Of a stretch of 64,000 nucleotides of DNA, positions 49,614-58,336 are shown piece after piece. Numbering within the stretch: position 1 is the stretch's first letter; each line of letters begins with the position of its first letter. The stretch is from DAOTWA01 sp034435955 (GTDB lineage Bacteria > Chloroflexota > Anaerolineae > Anaerolineales > Anaerolineaceae). The translations under genes were made by a program, and so were the position numbers. Under the pieces are notes generated by a model, which saw only the letters and a program-made list of their open reading frames with translations, did no database searches and was not told the origin of the DNA. The stretch covers positions 1 through 64,000 of the forward strand of contig DAOTWA010000005.1 in assembly GCA_034435955.1 (NCBI GenBank), given 5' to 3'.

Positions 49614-52361
49614 TTACCCATCGCGATACTTGATCGCTGCATGGGCTGCTGCCAGCCGTGCGATCGGCACTCGGAACGGAGAACAGCTCACGTAATTCTG
49701 TCCGATGACGTGGCAGAACTCAATCGAAGCTGGATCGCCCCCGTGCTCTCCACAGATTCCAACTTCCAGCTCTGGACGCGTTTTGCGCCCTTCTTCCACG
49801 GCCATGCGCATCAACCGGCCGACGCCCGCCTGATCGATCGTCTGGAATGGATTCTTCGGCAGGATGCCTTGCTCAACATAGGTGACCAGGAAGTTGCGCT
49901 CGGCGTCATCACGGCTGTAGCCGAAAGTCATTTGCGTCAGGTCGTTTGTCCCGAAGGAAAAGAACTCTGCCAGCTTGGCAATCTCTGCGGCGGTCAATGC
50001 TGCGCGCGGAATTTCGATCATGGTGCCGAATTTATACGGGAAGGAAACCCCCTTCTCGTCCATCACCTGCTTGGCGATCCGCACCAACCGCGGCTGAATC
50101 CACTCGAGCTCTTTGACTGTCCCCGTCAGCGGGATCATAACCTCAGGTTTGACCACCACACCCTTCTTGGTCTGGTTGGCGGCAGCCTCGAAGATTGCCC
50201 GTACCTGCATCTCCACGATCTCGGGCATCACGATGCTCAACCGTACCCCGCGCAACCCCATCATCGGATTGCTTTCATGCATTGCCTGAACATTCTTGAG
50301 CAGTTTTTCTTTCTCTTCCAGGCCTTTCGTCTCGCCCTTCACGCGCATGGTTATCACTTCCTCGAGCAGCTCCTCCTCTGAGGGCAAGAATTCGTGCAGC
50401 GGCGGGTCGATCAGCCGGATGATCACCGGATAGCCGTCCATCGCCTCAAACAGTCCCTCGAAATCTGAACGTTGGAACGGCAACAGCTCGTCCAGCGCCT
50501 TGACGCGCTCCTCCTTTGTTTCGGCCAGGATCATGCGCTGCACGATCGGCAGGCGGGTCTGCTCGAAGAACATATGCTCGGTGCGACACAAGCCGATGCC
50601 CACCGCGCCGTAGGAGCGCGCCCGTCGCGCATCCTTGGGGTAGTCCGCGTTAGCCCACACCTGCAGGCCGCGCGTCGGATAACCCTCCGGTCCCTTGCGG
50701 ATATCAGGCCGCGCGCAGATTTCATCCGCCCAACTGAGCAGGGTCATCAAATCGGTCTGCTCTTCCAGAGAAGGCGCGGTCAGATTCAGTTTGCCCAGGA
50801 AAACCTCGCCGCTGGTGCCATCCACCGAGATCCAATCGCCTTCCTTGACCACCCGTCCATCGACCTCCATCTGTCGCCGCTCCAGGTCGATGCGCACCAT
50901 CGACGCACCTACCACGCACGGTACGCCGAACTGCCGCGCCACCACCGCTGCATGCGAGGTCGCCCCACCTTCGCTGGTCAAAATACCTTTGGCCGCCAGC
51001 ATGCCGTGCACATCGTCCGGCTTGGTAAACGGCCGTACCATGATCGTATCTTGTTTATTTTCCTTTGCCATGCGCTCAGTTGTGTCGGCGTCGAAATAAA
51101 CCTGCCCGACTGCCGCCCCCGGCGACGCGTTCACGCCGCTGGCGAAGAAGCGGTTTTCCTTTTTCGCTTGCGCCTTGGTCTTCTCGTCGAACTGCGGGTG
51201 TAGTAGTGTGTCCACCTGGTCGGGTGTCACCCTCAGCACGGCCTCTTCCTTGCTGATCAGTCCCTCGTTGGCCATATCCACAGCGATTTTGACCGCTGCT
51301 CGCGCGGTGCGCTTCCCGTTGCGAGTCTGCAACATCCACAACCGACCGCGCTCAATGGTGAACTCCACATCCTGCATATCGCGGTAATGCTTTTCCAGCT
51401 TCTGAGTGATTTCGATAAACTGCTTGAATGCTTCGGGCAGTTCTTTCGCTAGCTCGGTGATCTTCTTCGTATTGCGGATGCCGGCTACTACGTCCTCTCC
51501 CTGCGCATTGAGTAGGTAGTCCCCATATAATACCTTCTCGCCGGTCGCAGGATCGCGGGTGAAGGCCACACCCGTGCCAGAATCCCAGCCCATGTTGCCG
51601 AACACCATGGTCACAATATTTACCGCCGTTCCTAAATCATCCGGAATATTGGTTGCTCGACGGTAATCTACCGCCCGCTTGCCGTTCCAGGACTTAAACA
51701 CTGCTTCGGTCGCCAGACGCAGTTGCTCCAATGGATCCTGGGGGAAATCGAAGCCCTTTTCTATGCGCACCACCGCTTTGAATTTCTCAGTCAGTGCTTT
51801 CAGGTCCTCGGCGTTCAAATCGGTATCGGCCTGTGCCCCTCTATCTTTCTTGAACCCGTTCAGGACTTCCTCGAAAGCTTCGTCGCGGATGCCCAGTACC
51901 ACTGAACCAAACATTTGGATCAAGCGTCGGTAGGCGTCATAAACAAAGCGCTCGTTGTTGGTTAGCTTAACCATGCCCCGCGCCGTCTCGTCGTTCAGGC
52001 CAATGTTGAGCACTGTATCCATCATGCCTGGCATCGAGAATTTGGCGCCCGAGCGGCAGGATACCAGCAGTGGATTGTTTGGATCGCCAAATTTTTTACC
52101 GGTTTTGGCTTCTATCTTGTGCAGCGCGTCAATGACCTGATCCCACATGCCCTCCGGGAATTTTCCGCTGGCCGAGTACTCGTTGCAGGCCTCGGTTGTC
52201 ACGGTGAAACCGGGCGGCACGGGGACGCCAATGCGGGTCATTTCAGCCAGGTTGGCGCCCTTGCCCCCCAACAGTCCGCGTACGTTTTCCCAATCCCCCC
52301 CAACGTACGCTTCCGCCTGATCAATTTCATCAAACAGGTAAACCCATTTCTTTGTTACCAT
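49614..52361 (-). CDS. ppdK: Pyruvate, phosphate dikinase
   Basis: From ATG 52361 (MVTKKWVYLFDE) with GGAGGA upstream, the enzyme has 915 residues. The N-terminal ATP-grasp part shows LLGGKGANLAEMTRIGVPVPPGFT, the phosphohistidine domain has GGATSHAAVVARQFGVPCVVG with the catalytic His near 460, and the PEP/pyruvate barrel has GLCRTEHMFFE and, near the end, EVGICGEHGGDPASIEF with the catalytic Cys. It interconverts pyruvate and PEP using ATP and phosphate, and in anaerobes often serves glycolysis with PPi. A longer frame to 52406 lacks a ribosome binding site. A promoter lies at 52461-52434. Confidence 0.95.
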   Translation of the reverse strand: MVTKKWVYLFDEIDQAEAYVGGDWENVRGLLGGKGANLAEMTRIGVPVPPGFTVTTEACNEYSASGKFPEGMWDQVIDALHKIEAKTGKKFGDPNNPLLVSCRSGAKFSMPGMMDTVLNIGLNDETARGMVKLTNNERFVYDAYRRLIQMFGSVVLGIRDEAFEEVLNGFKKDRGAQADTDLNAEDLKALTEKFKAVVRIEKGFDFPQDPLEQLRLATEAVFKSWNGKRAVDYRRATNIPDDLGTAVNIVTMVFGNMGWDSGTGVAFTRDPATGEKVLYGDYLLNAQGEDVVAGIRNTKKITELAKELPEAFKQFIEITQKLEKHYRDMQDVEFTIERGRLWMLQTRNGKRTARAAVKIAVDMANEGLISKEEAVLRVTPDQVDTLLHPQFDEKTKAQAKKENRFFASGVNASPGAAVGQVYFDADTTERMAKENKQDTIMVRPFTKPDDVHGMLAAKGILTSEGGATSHAAVVARQFGVPCVVGASMVRIDLERRQMEVDGRVVKEGDWISVDGTSGEVFLGKLNLTAPSLEEQTDLMTLLSWADEICARPDIRKGPEGYPTRGLQVWANADYPKDARRARSYGAVGIGLCRTEHMFFEQTRLPIVQRMILAETKEERVKALDELLPFQRSDFEGLFEAMDGYPVIIRLIDPPLHEFLPSEEELLEEVITMRVKGETKGLEEKEKLLKNVQAMHESNPMMGLRGVRLSIVMPEIVEMQVRAIFEAAANQTKKGVVVKPEVMIPLTGTVKELEWIQPRLVRIAKQVMDEKGVSFPYKFGTMIEIPRAALTAAEIAKLAEFFSFGTNDLTQMTFGYSRDDAERNFLVTYVEQGILPKNPFQTIDQAGVGRLMRMAVEEGRKTRPELEVGICGEHGGDPASIEFCHVIGQNYVSCSPFRVPIARLAAAHAAIKYRDG

Positions 52362-52433
52362 GACTTCCTCCTGACATAAAAATACAACAATTGCTCCAAA
52401 TTGCACAAATCCATCGGAGATTTCAAAGAAGTT

Positions 52434-52461
52434 ATTTTACCACAAATGGAACGGCTCTCAA
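52434..52461 (-). promoter_or_regulatory. Promoter of ppdK
   Basis: Read leftward, TTGAGA (52461-52456), 16-base spacer, TAAAAT (52439-52434), with TGG just before the -10. The transcript would start about 66 bases before the ATG. Confidence 0.6.
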
Positions 52462-52689
52462 ACGAAATCCTTGTAAATACACTCTAAGACTTGTACTCTG
52501 AGCATAAAATCGCCTTTGCTGTTTTGTAAACCGTTTGCAAGGTCAAAAGCCGATTATATCGGGCATAATAACAGAGTACTGCGGGAATAACTAAATCGAT
52601 TTTCACCGGAGCAAGTCCAGGACTGATGTATTCGTTTTGGCTATTCTCGCATTACGCAGATCATTCAGACATTCCATGTGGAGGGCGTA

Positions 52690-53079
52690 TTGAAAATCCT
52701 GGTCATCGACGACGACCCCGCCATGACCGAGCTACTCAAGATCCTGCTCCAACCCTCGGCCACGCTCATTTTGACCGCCTCTTCCGGGTCGGAGGGGATC
52801 GATCTGGCCAGACAGTTCAACCCCGACATCATCATTCTCGACCTCATGATGCCTGAAATGGATGGATGGCAGGTGTGCTCCATCATTCGCGGCTTCTCTA
52901 CAAAACCGATCCTGATCCTCTCCGCTCTGGATAGCCCCGGCCAGGTAGCGCGCGCGCTTGATGCGGGCGCCGATGATTACCTGATCAAACCTGTTACCAG
53001 CGGCGTCTTGCATGCGCACATTAAGAACCTCGTCCGTCGGGCGACCAACGAGCTGGCCGAGCAAAAGACCTCCCAGTAA
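52690..53079 (+). CDS. Single-domain response regulator
   Basis: The product of about 129 residues is a receiver domain only: LVIDDDPAMTELLKILL (acidic pocket DDD), IIILDLMMPEMDGWQV with the phosphorylated Asp, ILSALDS (Thr/Ser switch) and YLIKPVTSGVL (Lys). The C-terminal 20 residues are a charged helix. I place the start at TTG 52690 because GGAGGG lies four bases upstream; a GTG at 52678 overlapping that site is the alternative. It has no output domain, so it acts through protein partners. No kinase is adjacent. Confidence 0.8.
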   Translation: MKILVIDDDPAMTELLKILLQPSATLILTASSGSEGIDLARQFNPDIIILDLMMPEMDGWQVCSIIRGFSTKPILILSALDSPGQVARALDAGADDYLIKPVTSGVLHAHIKNLVRRATNELAEQKTSQ

Positions 53080-53193
53080 ATGTCTTTCTTAACCTGCTCC
53101 CTTCAAATATCGGCGAAAGCAGATCGAGCACGACGCACTGACGACCGCATTTAAGGGTAAAATCAGGATAATCCACCCTGGAGGCGTCATCCC

Positions 53194-53490
53194 GTGCAAA
53201 CTTGCTCACGCTGTCAAGCCCAATCCCCCGACACGGCCGCCGTCTGCCAATCCTGCGGTGCAGACCTGTCGGTCTATTCAACCACCGCCGTCGCCCTGCG
53301 CAACTACCGCGAGAATCCGCGCGTCCGTCAAGTTCGTATCTCTGTATCGAGAGATGCTTGTCCCGCTTGCCAACAAGTTCAGGGGACCTACGACATCGAT
53401 AAGGTACCTCATCTTCCGGTTGAGGGCTGTTCGCACGAACTGGGCTGTCGCTGCTTTTATGACCCGGTGCTGACTGAAATTTTCCCTTGA
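53194..53490 (+). CDS. Small zinc-ribbon protein
   Basis: The 98-residue protein starts at GTG with GGAGG upstream. It has a zinc ribbon at the N-terminus (CSRC at 4-7 and CQSC near 18-21) and, after a helical linker, a second group of cysteines: ACPACQQVQGTY and GCSHELGCRCFYDP. The latter (CPACQ..GTYDI....P.LP...C....CRC.Y.P) resembles the treble-clef-like motif seen in phage head-morphogenesis-type and other small metal-binding proteins. It is cytoplasmic. Function is unknown; the two metal sites are clear. Confidence 0.7.
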   Translation: MQTCSRCQAQSPDTAAVCQSCGADLSVYSTTAVALRNYRENPRVRQVRISVSRDACPACQQVQGTYDIDKVPHLPVEGCSHELGCRCFYDPVLTEIFP

Positions 53491-53544
53491 TCTACCCGCG
53501 CCCGTTGCCGGACCCCTTACCGACCCGTCCTTTCCTTAACCCAA

Positions 53545-54342
53545 TCAATTCTTTCCATGCTGCCTACCCGCTTCAACTCGGGCAATGAGCTCGTCTAGCG
53601 CTAAGGCTACTTGATCCGGGCATTCCAGCATGGGCACATGTCCCGCGCCGGCTATTTCAACCAATCGGCAATCGGGGATCGCCTCCGCCATCTTCAGCGC
53701 TACCTCTGTGGGGATGATAGCGTCTTCTGTCCCGGCGATTACAACCGTCGGCGACTGGATGCTTCCCAGCATCGGGAATGAATCCGGTCGCTCGGCCATG
53801 CCCAGCAAAGCCCCAGCGCAACCCGTCGGCTGCATGGCCATCATGATCTTATGCAAACGCTGCGCCAAATCTCTATCGCGGGTCAGACGGTTGGCCAGAT
53901 CGTCCGCTATCGGGCCCATCCCTTTTTTCATCACTTCCTGCGCCTGCGCGTAACGGCTCGCCCGTCGCTCGGGCGTATCCGCTCCAGCCTGCGTCGCGAC
54001 CAGGGCTAATCCCGCCAGACGCTGTGGATAAAGTCTGGCGAATGCCAGCGCAACATATCCGCCGATGGAATGACCGACCAATATGGCCCGTTCCACGCCG
54101 ATGTGATCTAGCAACGCGCGTACATCACTGGCCAAAATCTCCATCGTATAGACGCCTTCTGGCGCCTCGCTCAAACCGTGTCCGCGCAGGTCAGGGGTGA
54201 TTGCCCTTACGGGTCGTTTCATGCGCTCCAGAACCTGCGTCCAGATGGTATGATCCAACGGAAATGCGTGCAGGAACACGGTCGGAAAACCCGTTCCTTT
54301 TTCCTCATAATAAATACGAACGCCGTTGCTCGTTGCTTCCAT
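53545..54342 (-). CDS. Alpha/beta hydrolase
   Basis: From ATG 54342 (MEATSNGVRIYYEE) the protein has 265 residues. It shows the oxyanion-hole block FLHAFPLDHTIW, the strand-loop DLRGHGLSEAP, the nucleophile elbow VGHSIGGYVAL (Ser in GHSIG), the acid in GTEDAIIP and the base in AGAGHVPMLECP. It is similar to the lactonase/esterase subgroup that includes 3-oxoadipate enol-lactonase-like enzymes, but the substrate cannot be deduced. A longer frame to 54414 would overlap the CCA-type gene. Neighbour: the CCA-type nucleotidyltransferase gene ends 44 bases upstream. Confidence 0.87.
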   Translation of the reverse strand: MEATSNGVRIYYEEKGTGFPTVFLHAFPLDHTIWTQVLERMKRPVRAITPDLRGHGLSEAPEGVYTMEILASDVRALLDHIGVERAILVGHSIGGYVALAFARLYPQRLAGLALVATQAGADTPERRASRYAQAQEVMKKGMGPIADDLANRLTRDRDLAQRLHKIMMAMQPTGCAGALLGMAERPDSFPMLGSIQSPTVVIAGTEDAIIPTEVALKMAEAIPDCRLVEIAGAGHVPMLECPDQVALALDELIARVEAGRQHGKN

Positions 54343-54386
54343 ATTTAGGCAATTATGGTGAGAATTATGGACAAGACCCCTTTTTT

Positions 54387-56060
54387 TCAATTGCCCGAGG
54401 TCATCTCTTTCCAACGGGCGCGGATGAAGTTCCGCGCGCTTTCTCCATCGAGCACCTGGCCAGTCGCCTGAGCTTCGCGGAGCGCATCCAGCAGCCTCCC
54501 AATCTCCGGCCCCGGTGCAAGGCCCAGCTCATTGCATATCTGATGGCCGTTTAGGAGCGGTTTAGGCATCAGGTCTTCGTGCGGTTGCGTCCACCAGGCG
54601 TCGAACAGCGCCCTGACCACATCCAGGTATGCTCCCCACAGGTCTTGCGGCATGGTGTGTCCGAAAGTTCCCAGGGCGTCGGCTAACGTGACCAGGCATA
54701 TATCGATGCCTGTCTCACCGCAATCCCGAAAGAAGCGATAAATCGCCCGCCGGGAGGGTGGCTGATTGCGCCTTGCGAGCATGTGGATGCGCATGTGATT
54801 CCTGATGATCCGACTGACCCGTTCGATCTCGATATTGCTTAATGCCAACGCCTCGCCGCGTAGAATTGCTAATTCAGCCCCACGTTCCTCATGGCCGAAT
54901 GCGCGGATTCGGCCGTGCTCGTCCACTGTCTGCACCAGCGGTTTGGCTGCGTCGTGATACAGCAGTGAGAAGTTGAGAAGTCCGATCAGCGAGCGATTTG
55001 GATTCAATCTGGTTTCGAGGTGCTCGGCGAGTTGAAGGCGGTAACGGCCTAAGGCCAGCGCTACCGCGCCGAGCATCAGATCGGCGGCGCTTTCCTCATC
55101 AAACTTTCGCCCCAGAACCTTGATAAGCCCTTGGAACTTCTCGATACATAACAGGGTGTGCGACCAGACGTCCAGGATATGCGGCGGCGATTGCTTGACT
55201 CCCTTAAGACCTGCCAGCTCAGGCAGGATATGAGGCAATGCGCCTATTGCTTCCAGGGCGCGTAAAGCGGCCGCCGGTTGGGGGCCTTCCAGGATGCGGA
55301 AAATCTCATCCCGTTTGCGTTCCGCCGATACGCGTTCCAATTCCGCGACGGCCGTCCGCATCAACTGCGTCGTCTCCGGCTGTATGTGGAAATCGAGCTC
55401 GGCTGCGAATCGTATTCCCCTTATAATACGCACTGGATCATCGACCAGCGCCGTTGATGAGCATACCCGCAGAAGCTTCCTGCGCAGGTCAGCAGCTCCG
55501 CCCAATGGATCGATGAGCACATTGGATTGGCTGGTTTTGACCGCCATGGCATTGATGGTGAAATCGCGTGCCCGCAGGTCGCTTTCCACATCCAACCCGC
55601 GCAACAAAGCGAAATCGAGCACCAACCGCCCGCTTTCTTTCCAATTGAGCAACACCCGACCTGTGCCACGTTCTTCGTCCAATAGATAATAAGCCCCACC
55701 CAAAGCATCCGCTACCCGGCGCGCAACAGATACTGCCTCTCGTTGCAGGGCGAAATCGACATCATGGGGAGCCTTGTCCATCATGGCATCCCTGACCGCG
55801 CCTCCTACCACATAGACCGGTTGATCTGCCGGCAAGAAAGGCCGAACCATGTCCAGAATATTGTCGAGCGTCATGGGTGAATTTGGGGGCATAAATATTA
55901 CGCGCAATATTTCTTTGTACCGCGAAGCCCGTGCTGCCTGGAGCGCTTGTTCAGGGCTACTCCCCTGACCAACCGGACGTCCATCTGCCAGCGCCACCCA
56001 TCGTCCTGCGTATGCGCGGCGCATCTCGTCCAGACCATCCGATCGCTCCTCCGCATCCAA
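54387..56060 (-). CDS. cca: CCA-adding enzyme / poly(A) polymerase-type nucleotidyltransferase with extra N-terminal domain
   Basis: The class II nucleotidyltransferase head lies at about 80-215: YVVGGAVRDAMMDKAPHDVDFAL (G(G/A)xVRD and DxD), then RDFTINAMAV and LIDPLGGAADLRRK. Then come RxxR-type DDPVRIIRGIRFAAEL, and an HD-like region (LYHDAAKPLV, GHEERGAELA). The first 60 residues, with AYAGRWVALADGRPVGQG, form an added domain resembling DUF5678-like modules. It starts at TTG 56060, with AAAGGAG seven bases upstream; ATG 56024 would remove only 12 residues. Total 557 residues. It matures tRNA 3' ends. Confidence 0.86.
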   Translation of the reverse strand: MDAEERSDGLDEMRRAYAGRWVALADGRPVGQGSSPEQALQAARASRYKEILRVIFMPPNSPMTLDNILDMVRPFLPADQPVYVVGGAVRDAMMDKAPHDVDFALQREAVSVARRVADALGGAYYLLDEERGTGRVLLNWKESGRLVLDFALLRGLDVESDLRARDFTINAMAVKTSQSNVLIDPLGGAADLRRKLLRVCSSTALVDDPVRIIRGIRFAAELDFHIQPETTQLMRTAVAELERVSAERKRDEIFRILEGPQPAAALRALEAIGALPHILPELAGLKGVKQSPPHILDVWSHTLLCIEKFQGLIKVLGRKFDEESAADLMLGAVALALGRYRLQLAEHLETRLNPNRSLIGLLNFSLLYHDAAKPLVQTVDEHGRIRAFGHEERGAELAILRGEALALSNIEIERVSRIIRNHMRIHMLARRNQPPSRRAIYRFFRDCGETGIDICLVTLADALGTFGHTMPQDLWGAYLDVVRALFDAWWTQPHEDLMPKPLLNGHQICNELGLAPGPEIGRLLDALREAQATGQVLDGESARNFIRARWKEMTSGN

Positions 56061-56086
56061 TGCCCGCTCCTTTGGGTCGGGTGCTC

Positions 56087-56659
56087 TTACCTGCTCGCTT
56101 GATAGCGTTCCAGGTCCACCACACCGATGAAAGGCAGGTTACGGTAAAACTCGTCGATATCCAGCCCGTATCCAAAGACAAATTTATTGGGTATGGTAAA
56201 GCCCCGGTAGCGTATGGGCACGTGGACTTCGCGCCGCTCAGCCTTGTCCAGCAAAGCACAAACGGTCATGCTCTTGGGATGGCGGGTGGATAACAGCTCC
56301 AGCACCGAAGCCAGCGTGCGACCGCTATCCACAATGTCCTCGACCAGGATCACATCGCGATCCATCACGCTGGTATTCAGGTCCAGGGTGATGCGCACAT
56401 GCCCGCTGCTTTCACGCGCCCCAACCCCATAAGAGGATACGGCCATAAAATCAACCGCCAGGGGGACCTGAATCTGGCGGATCAGGTCGGTTAGGAACAT
56501 CACCCCTCCGCGCAGGATACAGATCAGCAGGATTTCCTTGCCCTGGTAATCACGGGTGATCTCAGCGCCCAGCTCGTTAATGCGCTTCTGGAGCTGCTCT
56601 TCGGTGATCAACACTTCGCTCAGGAACTGATGATAATCTGGAACCATGTCATCTCGCAT
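56087..56659 (-). CDS. hpt: Hypoxanthine phosphoribosyltransferase
   Basis: The 190-residue protein has the PRPP-binding loop DVILVEDIVDSGRTL near residues 100-114, the pyrophosphate loop ILRGGVMFLTDL near 47-58 and the flexible loop SSYGVGARESSG near 75-86. C-terminal YRGFTIPNKFVFGYGLDIDEFYRNL is the purine-base region shared by Hpt enzymes. It salvages hypoxanthine and guanine to IMP and GMP. AAAGG lies six bases before the ATG. It lies between tdk and the CCA-type gene in the same orientation. Confidence 0.94.
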   Translation of the reverse strand: MRDDMVPDYHQFLSEVLITEEQLQKRINELGAEITRDYQGKEILLICILRGGVMFLTDLIRQIQVPLAVDFMAVSSYGVGARESSGHVRITLDLNTSVMDRDVILVEDIVDSGRTLASVLELLSTRHPKSMTVCALLDKAERREVHVPIRYRGFTIPNKFVFGYGLDIDEFYRNLPFIGVVDLERYQASR

Positions 56660-56671
56660 AGGAAACCTTTT

Positions 56672-57244
56672 TCAATCGCGTGGCACCTGGTGATGGGCTC
56701 GGCAGCGTGCCTCGTACATCTCCGCCGCCCCGACAATCACCACTGGATCGTTGTAGTGAGCTGGCTTTCCGTTCACTAGTCGTTGGGTGCGGCTGGCAGG
56801 TTCGCCGCATACCATGCAGATGGCCTGCAGCTTATCCACCCTCTCCGCCTTGCACATCAGGGTGGGCATGCTTCCAAACGGCTCACCACGGAAGTCGGTG
56901 TCTAATCCAGCAACCAGCACGCGCACACCGCGCCCGGCCAGCTCCTCTACGACATCGACAATGCCCTTATCGAAGAATTGCGCCTCATCGATGCCTACCA
57001 CGGTCGTATCGGATTCTACCTTTTCGAGGATTTCTTCTGAGCGAAGTACAGGCAGCGCATCGAAATCCGTGCCCGCGTGCGAAGTCACCTTGAGTTCAGC
57101 GTAACGCGTATCCACCGCCGGCTTGAACACCTGCACCTTCTGCCTTGCGATGGTCGCTCGCCGCAGCCTGCGGATGAGCTCATCCGTCTTCCCGCTGAAC
57201 ATCGAGCCGCAAATCACCTCGACGACCCCATACATGTGTTTCAT
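56672..57244 (-). CDS. tdk: Thymidine kinase (type II)
   Basis: The start is taken as ATG 57244 (MKHMYGVVEVICG), preceded by AGGAAG; the frame opens earlier at 57271. The 190-residue protein has the P-loop GSMFSGKTDELIRRLRR, the Walker B-like VVGIDEAQFF, the lasso loop region LVAGLDTDFRGEPFG and a zinc site with cysteines at CKAERVDKLQAICMVCGEPA and CRAHH. It phosphorylates thymidine. It is upstream of hpt with a 12-base gap, so both form a nucleotide-salvage unit. Confidence 0.94.
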   Translation of the reverse strand: MKHMYGVVEVICGSMFSGKTDELIRRLRRATIARQKVQVFKPAVDTRYAELKVTSHAGTDFDALPVLRSEEILEKVESDTTVVGIDEAQFFDKGIVDVVEELAGRGVRVLVAGLDTDFRGEPFGSMPTLMCKAERVDKLQAICMVCGEPASRTQRLVNGKPAHYNDPVVIVGAAEMYEARCRAHHQVPRD

Positions 57245-57463
57245 CCCACTTCCTTTCGAAAAGTCTCGCATGATTACCCCTGACGCGACGGCGGTGCCCT
57301 GACTGAGAATGAACGCTTTTCATCGTAGAATGACAGCCGGCCCAAAATAAATGCAGGGGAAATGTAGTTCCTTGCCGTATACCCCAACCCTGGAACGCCC
57401 TGTCCACGCTCGGGCCGGGTATACTAGCAACAAATACACAATGCCTTTAGCTGATGTTAACGA

Positions 57464-57494
57464 AACAGGCAGATGCGGATACCATCTGCCTGTT
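57464..57494 (-). terminator. Hairpin after rpmE
   Basis: AACAGGCAGATG (57464-57475) pairs perfectly with CATCTGCCTGTT (57483-57494), seven-base loop. It lies 33 bases beyond the rpmE stop. The following bases in the rpmE direction are TCGTT, a weak U-tract. It most likely ends the rplU-rpmA-rpmE transcript. Confidence 0.65.
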
Positions 57495-57526
57495 AAGTTT
57501 ACCTGAAAATCTCGCTTTGCGCGTTT

Positions 57527-58003
57527 TCAGACGCTGATTTCCTGCGCGGCTGCGGGCAGCTCGTAGCCGAGCGAGCGCAGGCGCTTCTTGAGATCGATCA
57601 GTGATTTGCGCCCAAAGCCCTCGATAGCCAATAGAGAAGCTTCTCCTTCCGCCAGCTTGTCGATAACCTGCCCAACCTTCGTGATTCCGGCCTTCAGAAG
57701 CGCATCGGTCGCCCGCGGACCTAAAGAAAGGTCCTGGATTGGCCGCTCTGGTGAGGTGCGTGCCGTTTCTTTGGCCTTTTGTTGATCCACGTAATCCTGG
57801 CGGGCCTGCAGTTTCTTATAGAAGCGATCCACTTGACCTTCGACGTCCAGCAAACGCGTCTGCTGGCCAGTAAAGAAGGGGTGGCATTTAGAGCATACCT
57901 CGGTGTGGATCACCTTTTTGGTCGAGCCGGTTGTCCAGGTATTTCCACACGCACAAATCACCGTCGCATCCGGATAGAAAGTGGGATGGATATCCTTTTT
58001 CAT
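57527..58003 (-). CDS. rpmE: Ribosomal protein L31 fused to an RNA polymerase alpha-CTD-like domain
   Basis: The 158-residue protein has a normal zinc-binding L31 in residues 1-70: MKKDIHPTFYPDATVICACG, then CSKCHPFFTGQQ (CxC....CxxC). After a charged linker (about 70-90) a second domain begins: IQDLSLGPRATDALLKAGI, then KVGQVIDKLAEG, then IEGFGRKSLIDLKKRLRSLGY. This is the helix-hairpin-helix pattern of the RNA polymerase alpha C-terminal domain (LELSVRSYNCLKRAGI..V.dL.......NFGRKSLDEvK.kL..lGl). L31 is usually about 66-90 residues, so the fusion is notable. It follows rpmA by 66 bases. Confidence 0.88.
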   Translation of the reverse strand: MKKDIHPTFYPDATVICACGNTWTTGSTKKVIHTEVCSKCHPFFTGQQTRLLDVEGQVDRFYKKLQARQDYVDQQKAKETARTSPERPIQDLSLGPRATDALLKAGITKVGQVIDKLAEGEASLLAIEGFGRKSLIDLKKRLRSLGYELPAAAQEISV

Positions 58004-58069
58004 AATAAACTCATTCCTTTCTCAGAGATTCGCGCGCAGCCGCACAAGGCAACGCGTGTCCCTGGATAG

Positions 58070-58333
58070 TTACGCCACCTTGGATGGCACAACGCTGACC
58101 AGTTTTTGGCCATTCGGCAGCGTTTCAAATACCACTACACCATCCGCCACGGCGAACAGCGTATCGTCCTTGCCGATGCCCACATTCAATCCTGGCTTGA
58201 TGCGCGTCCCGCGCTGCCGAACCAGGATATTGCCGGAAATCACTCGCTCACCCGCATATTTCTTGACGCCCAATCGTTGCGCATTGCTGTCGCGACCATT
58301 GCGCGTTGAACCACCGCCTTTTTTGTGCGCCAT
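58070..58333 (-). CDS. rpmA: Ribosomal protein L27
   Basis: The 87-residue protein has the L27 N-terminus MAHKKGGGSTRNGRDSNAQR and conserved GERVISGNILVRQRGT and GIGKDDTLFA blocks. Its tail reaches the peptidyl transferase centre. There is no N-terminal Firmicutes-style extension requiring cleavage. It lies three bases after rplU, and rplU-rpmA order is universal in bacteria. Confidence 0.97.
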   Translation of the reverse strand: MAHKKGGGSTRNGRDSNAQRLGVKKYAGERVISGNILVRQRGTRIKPGLNVGIGKDDTLFAVADGVVVFETLPNGQKLVSVVPSKVA

Positions 58334-58336
58334 GTT

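Noticed and set aside
57370..57430. GTATACCC/GGGTATAC inverted repeat between tdk and rpmE as a tRNA or ncRNA
   Set aside because: Only an eight-base-pair stem closes an unstructured GC-rich loop; no tRNA arms are present. It may be part of the tdk upstream region.
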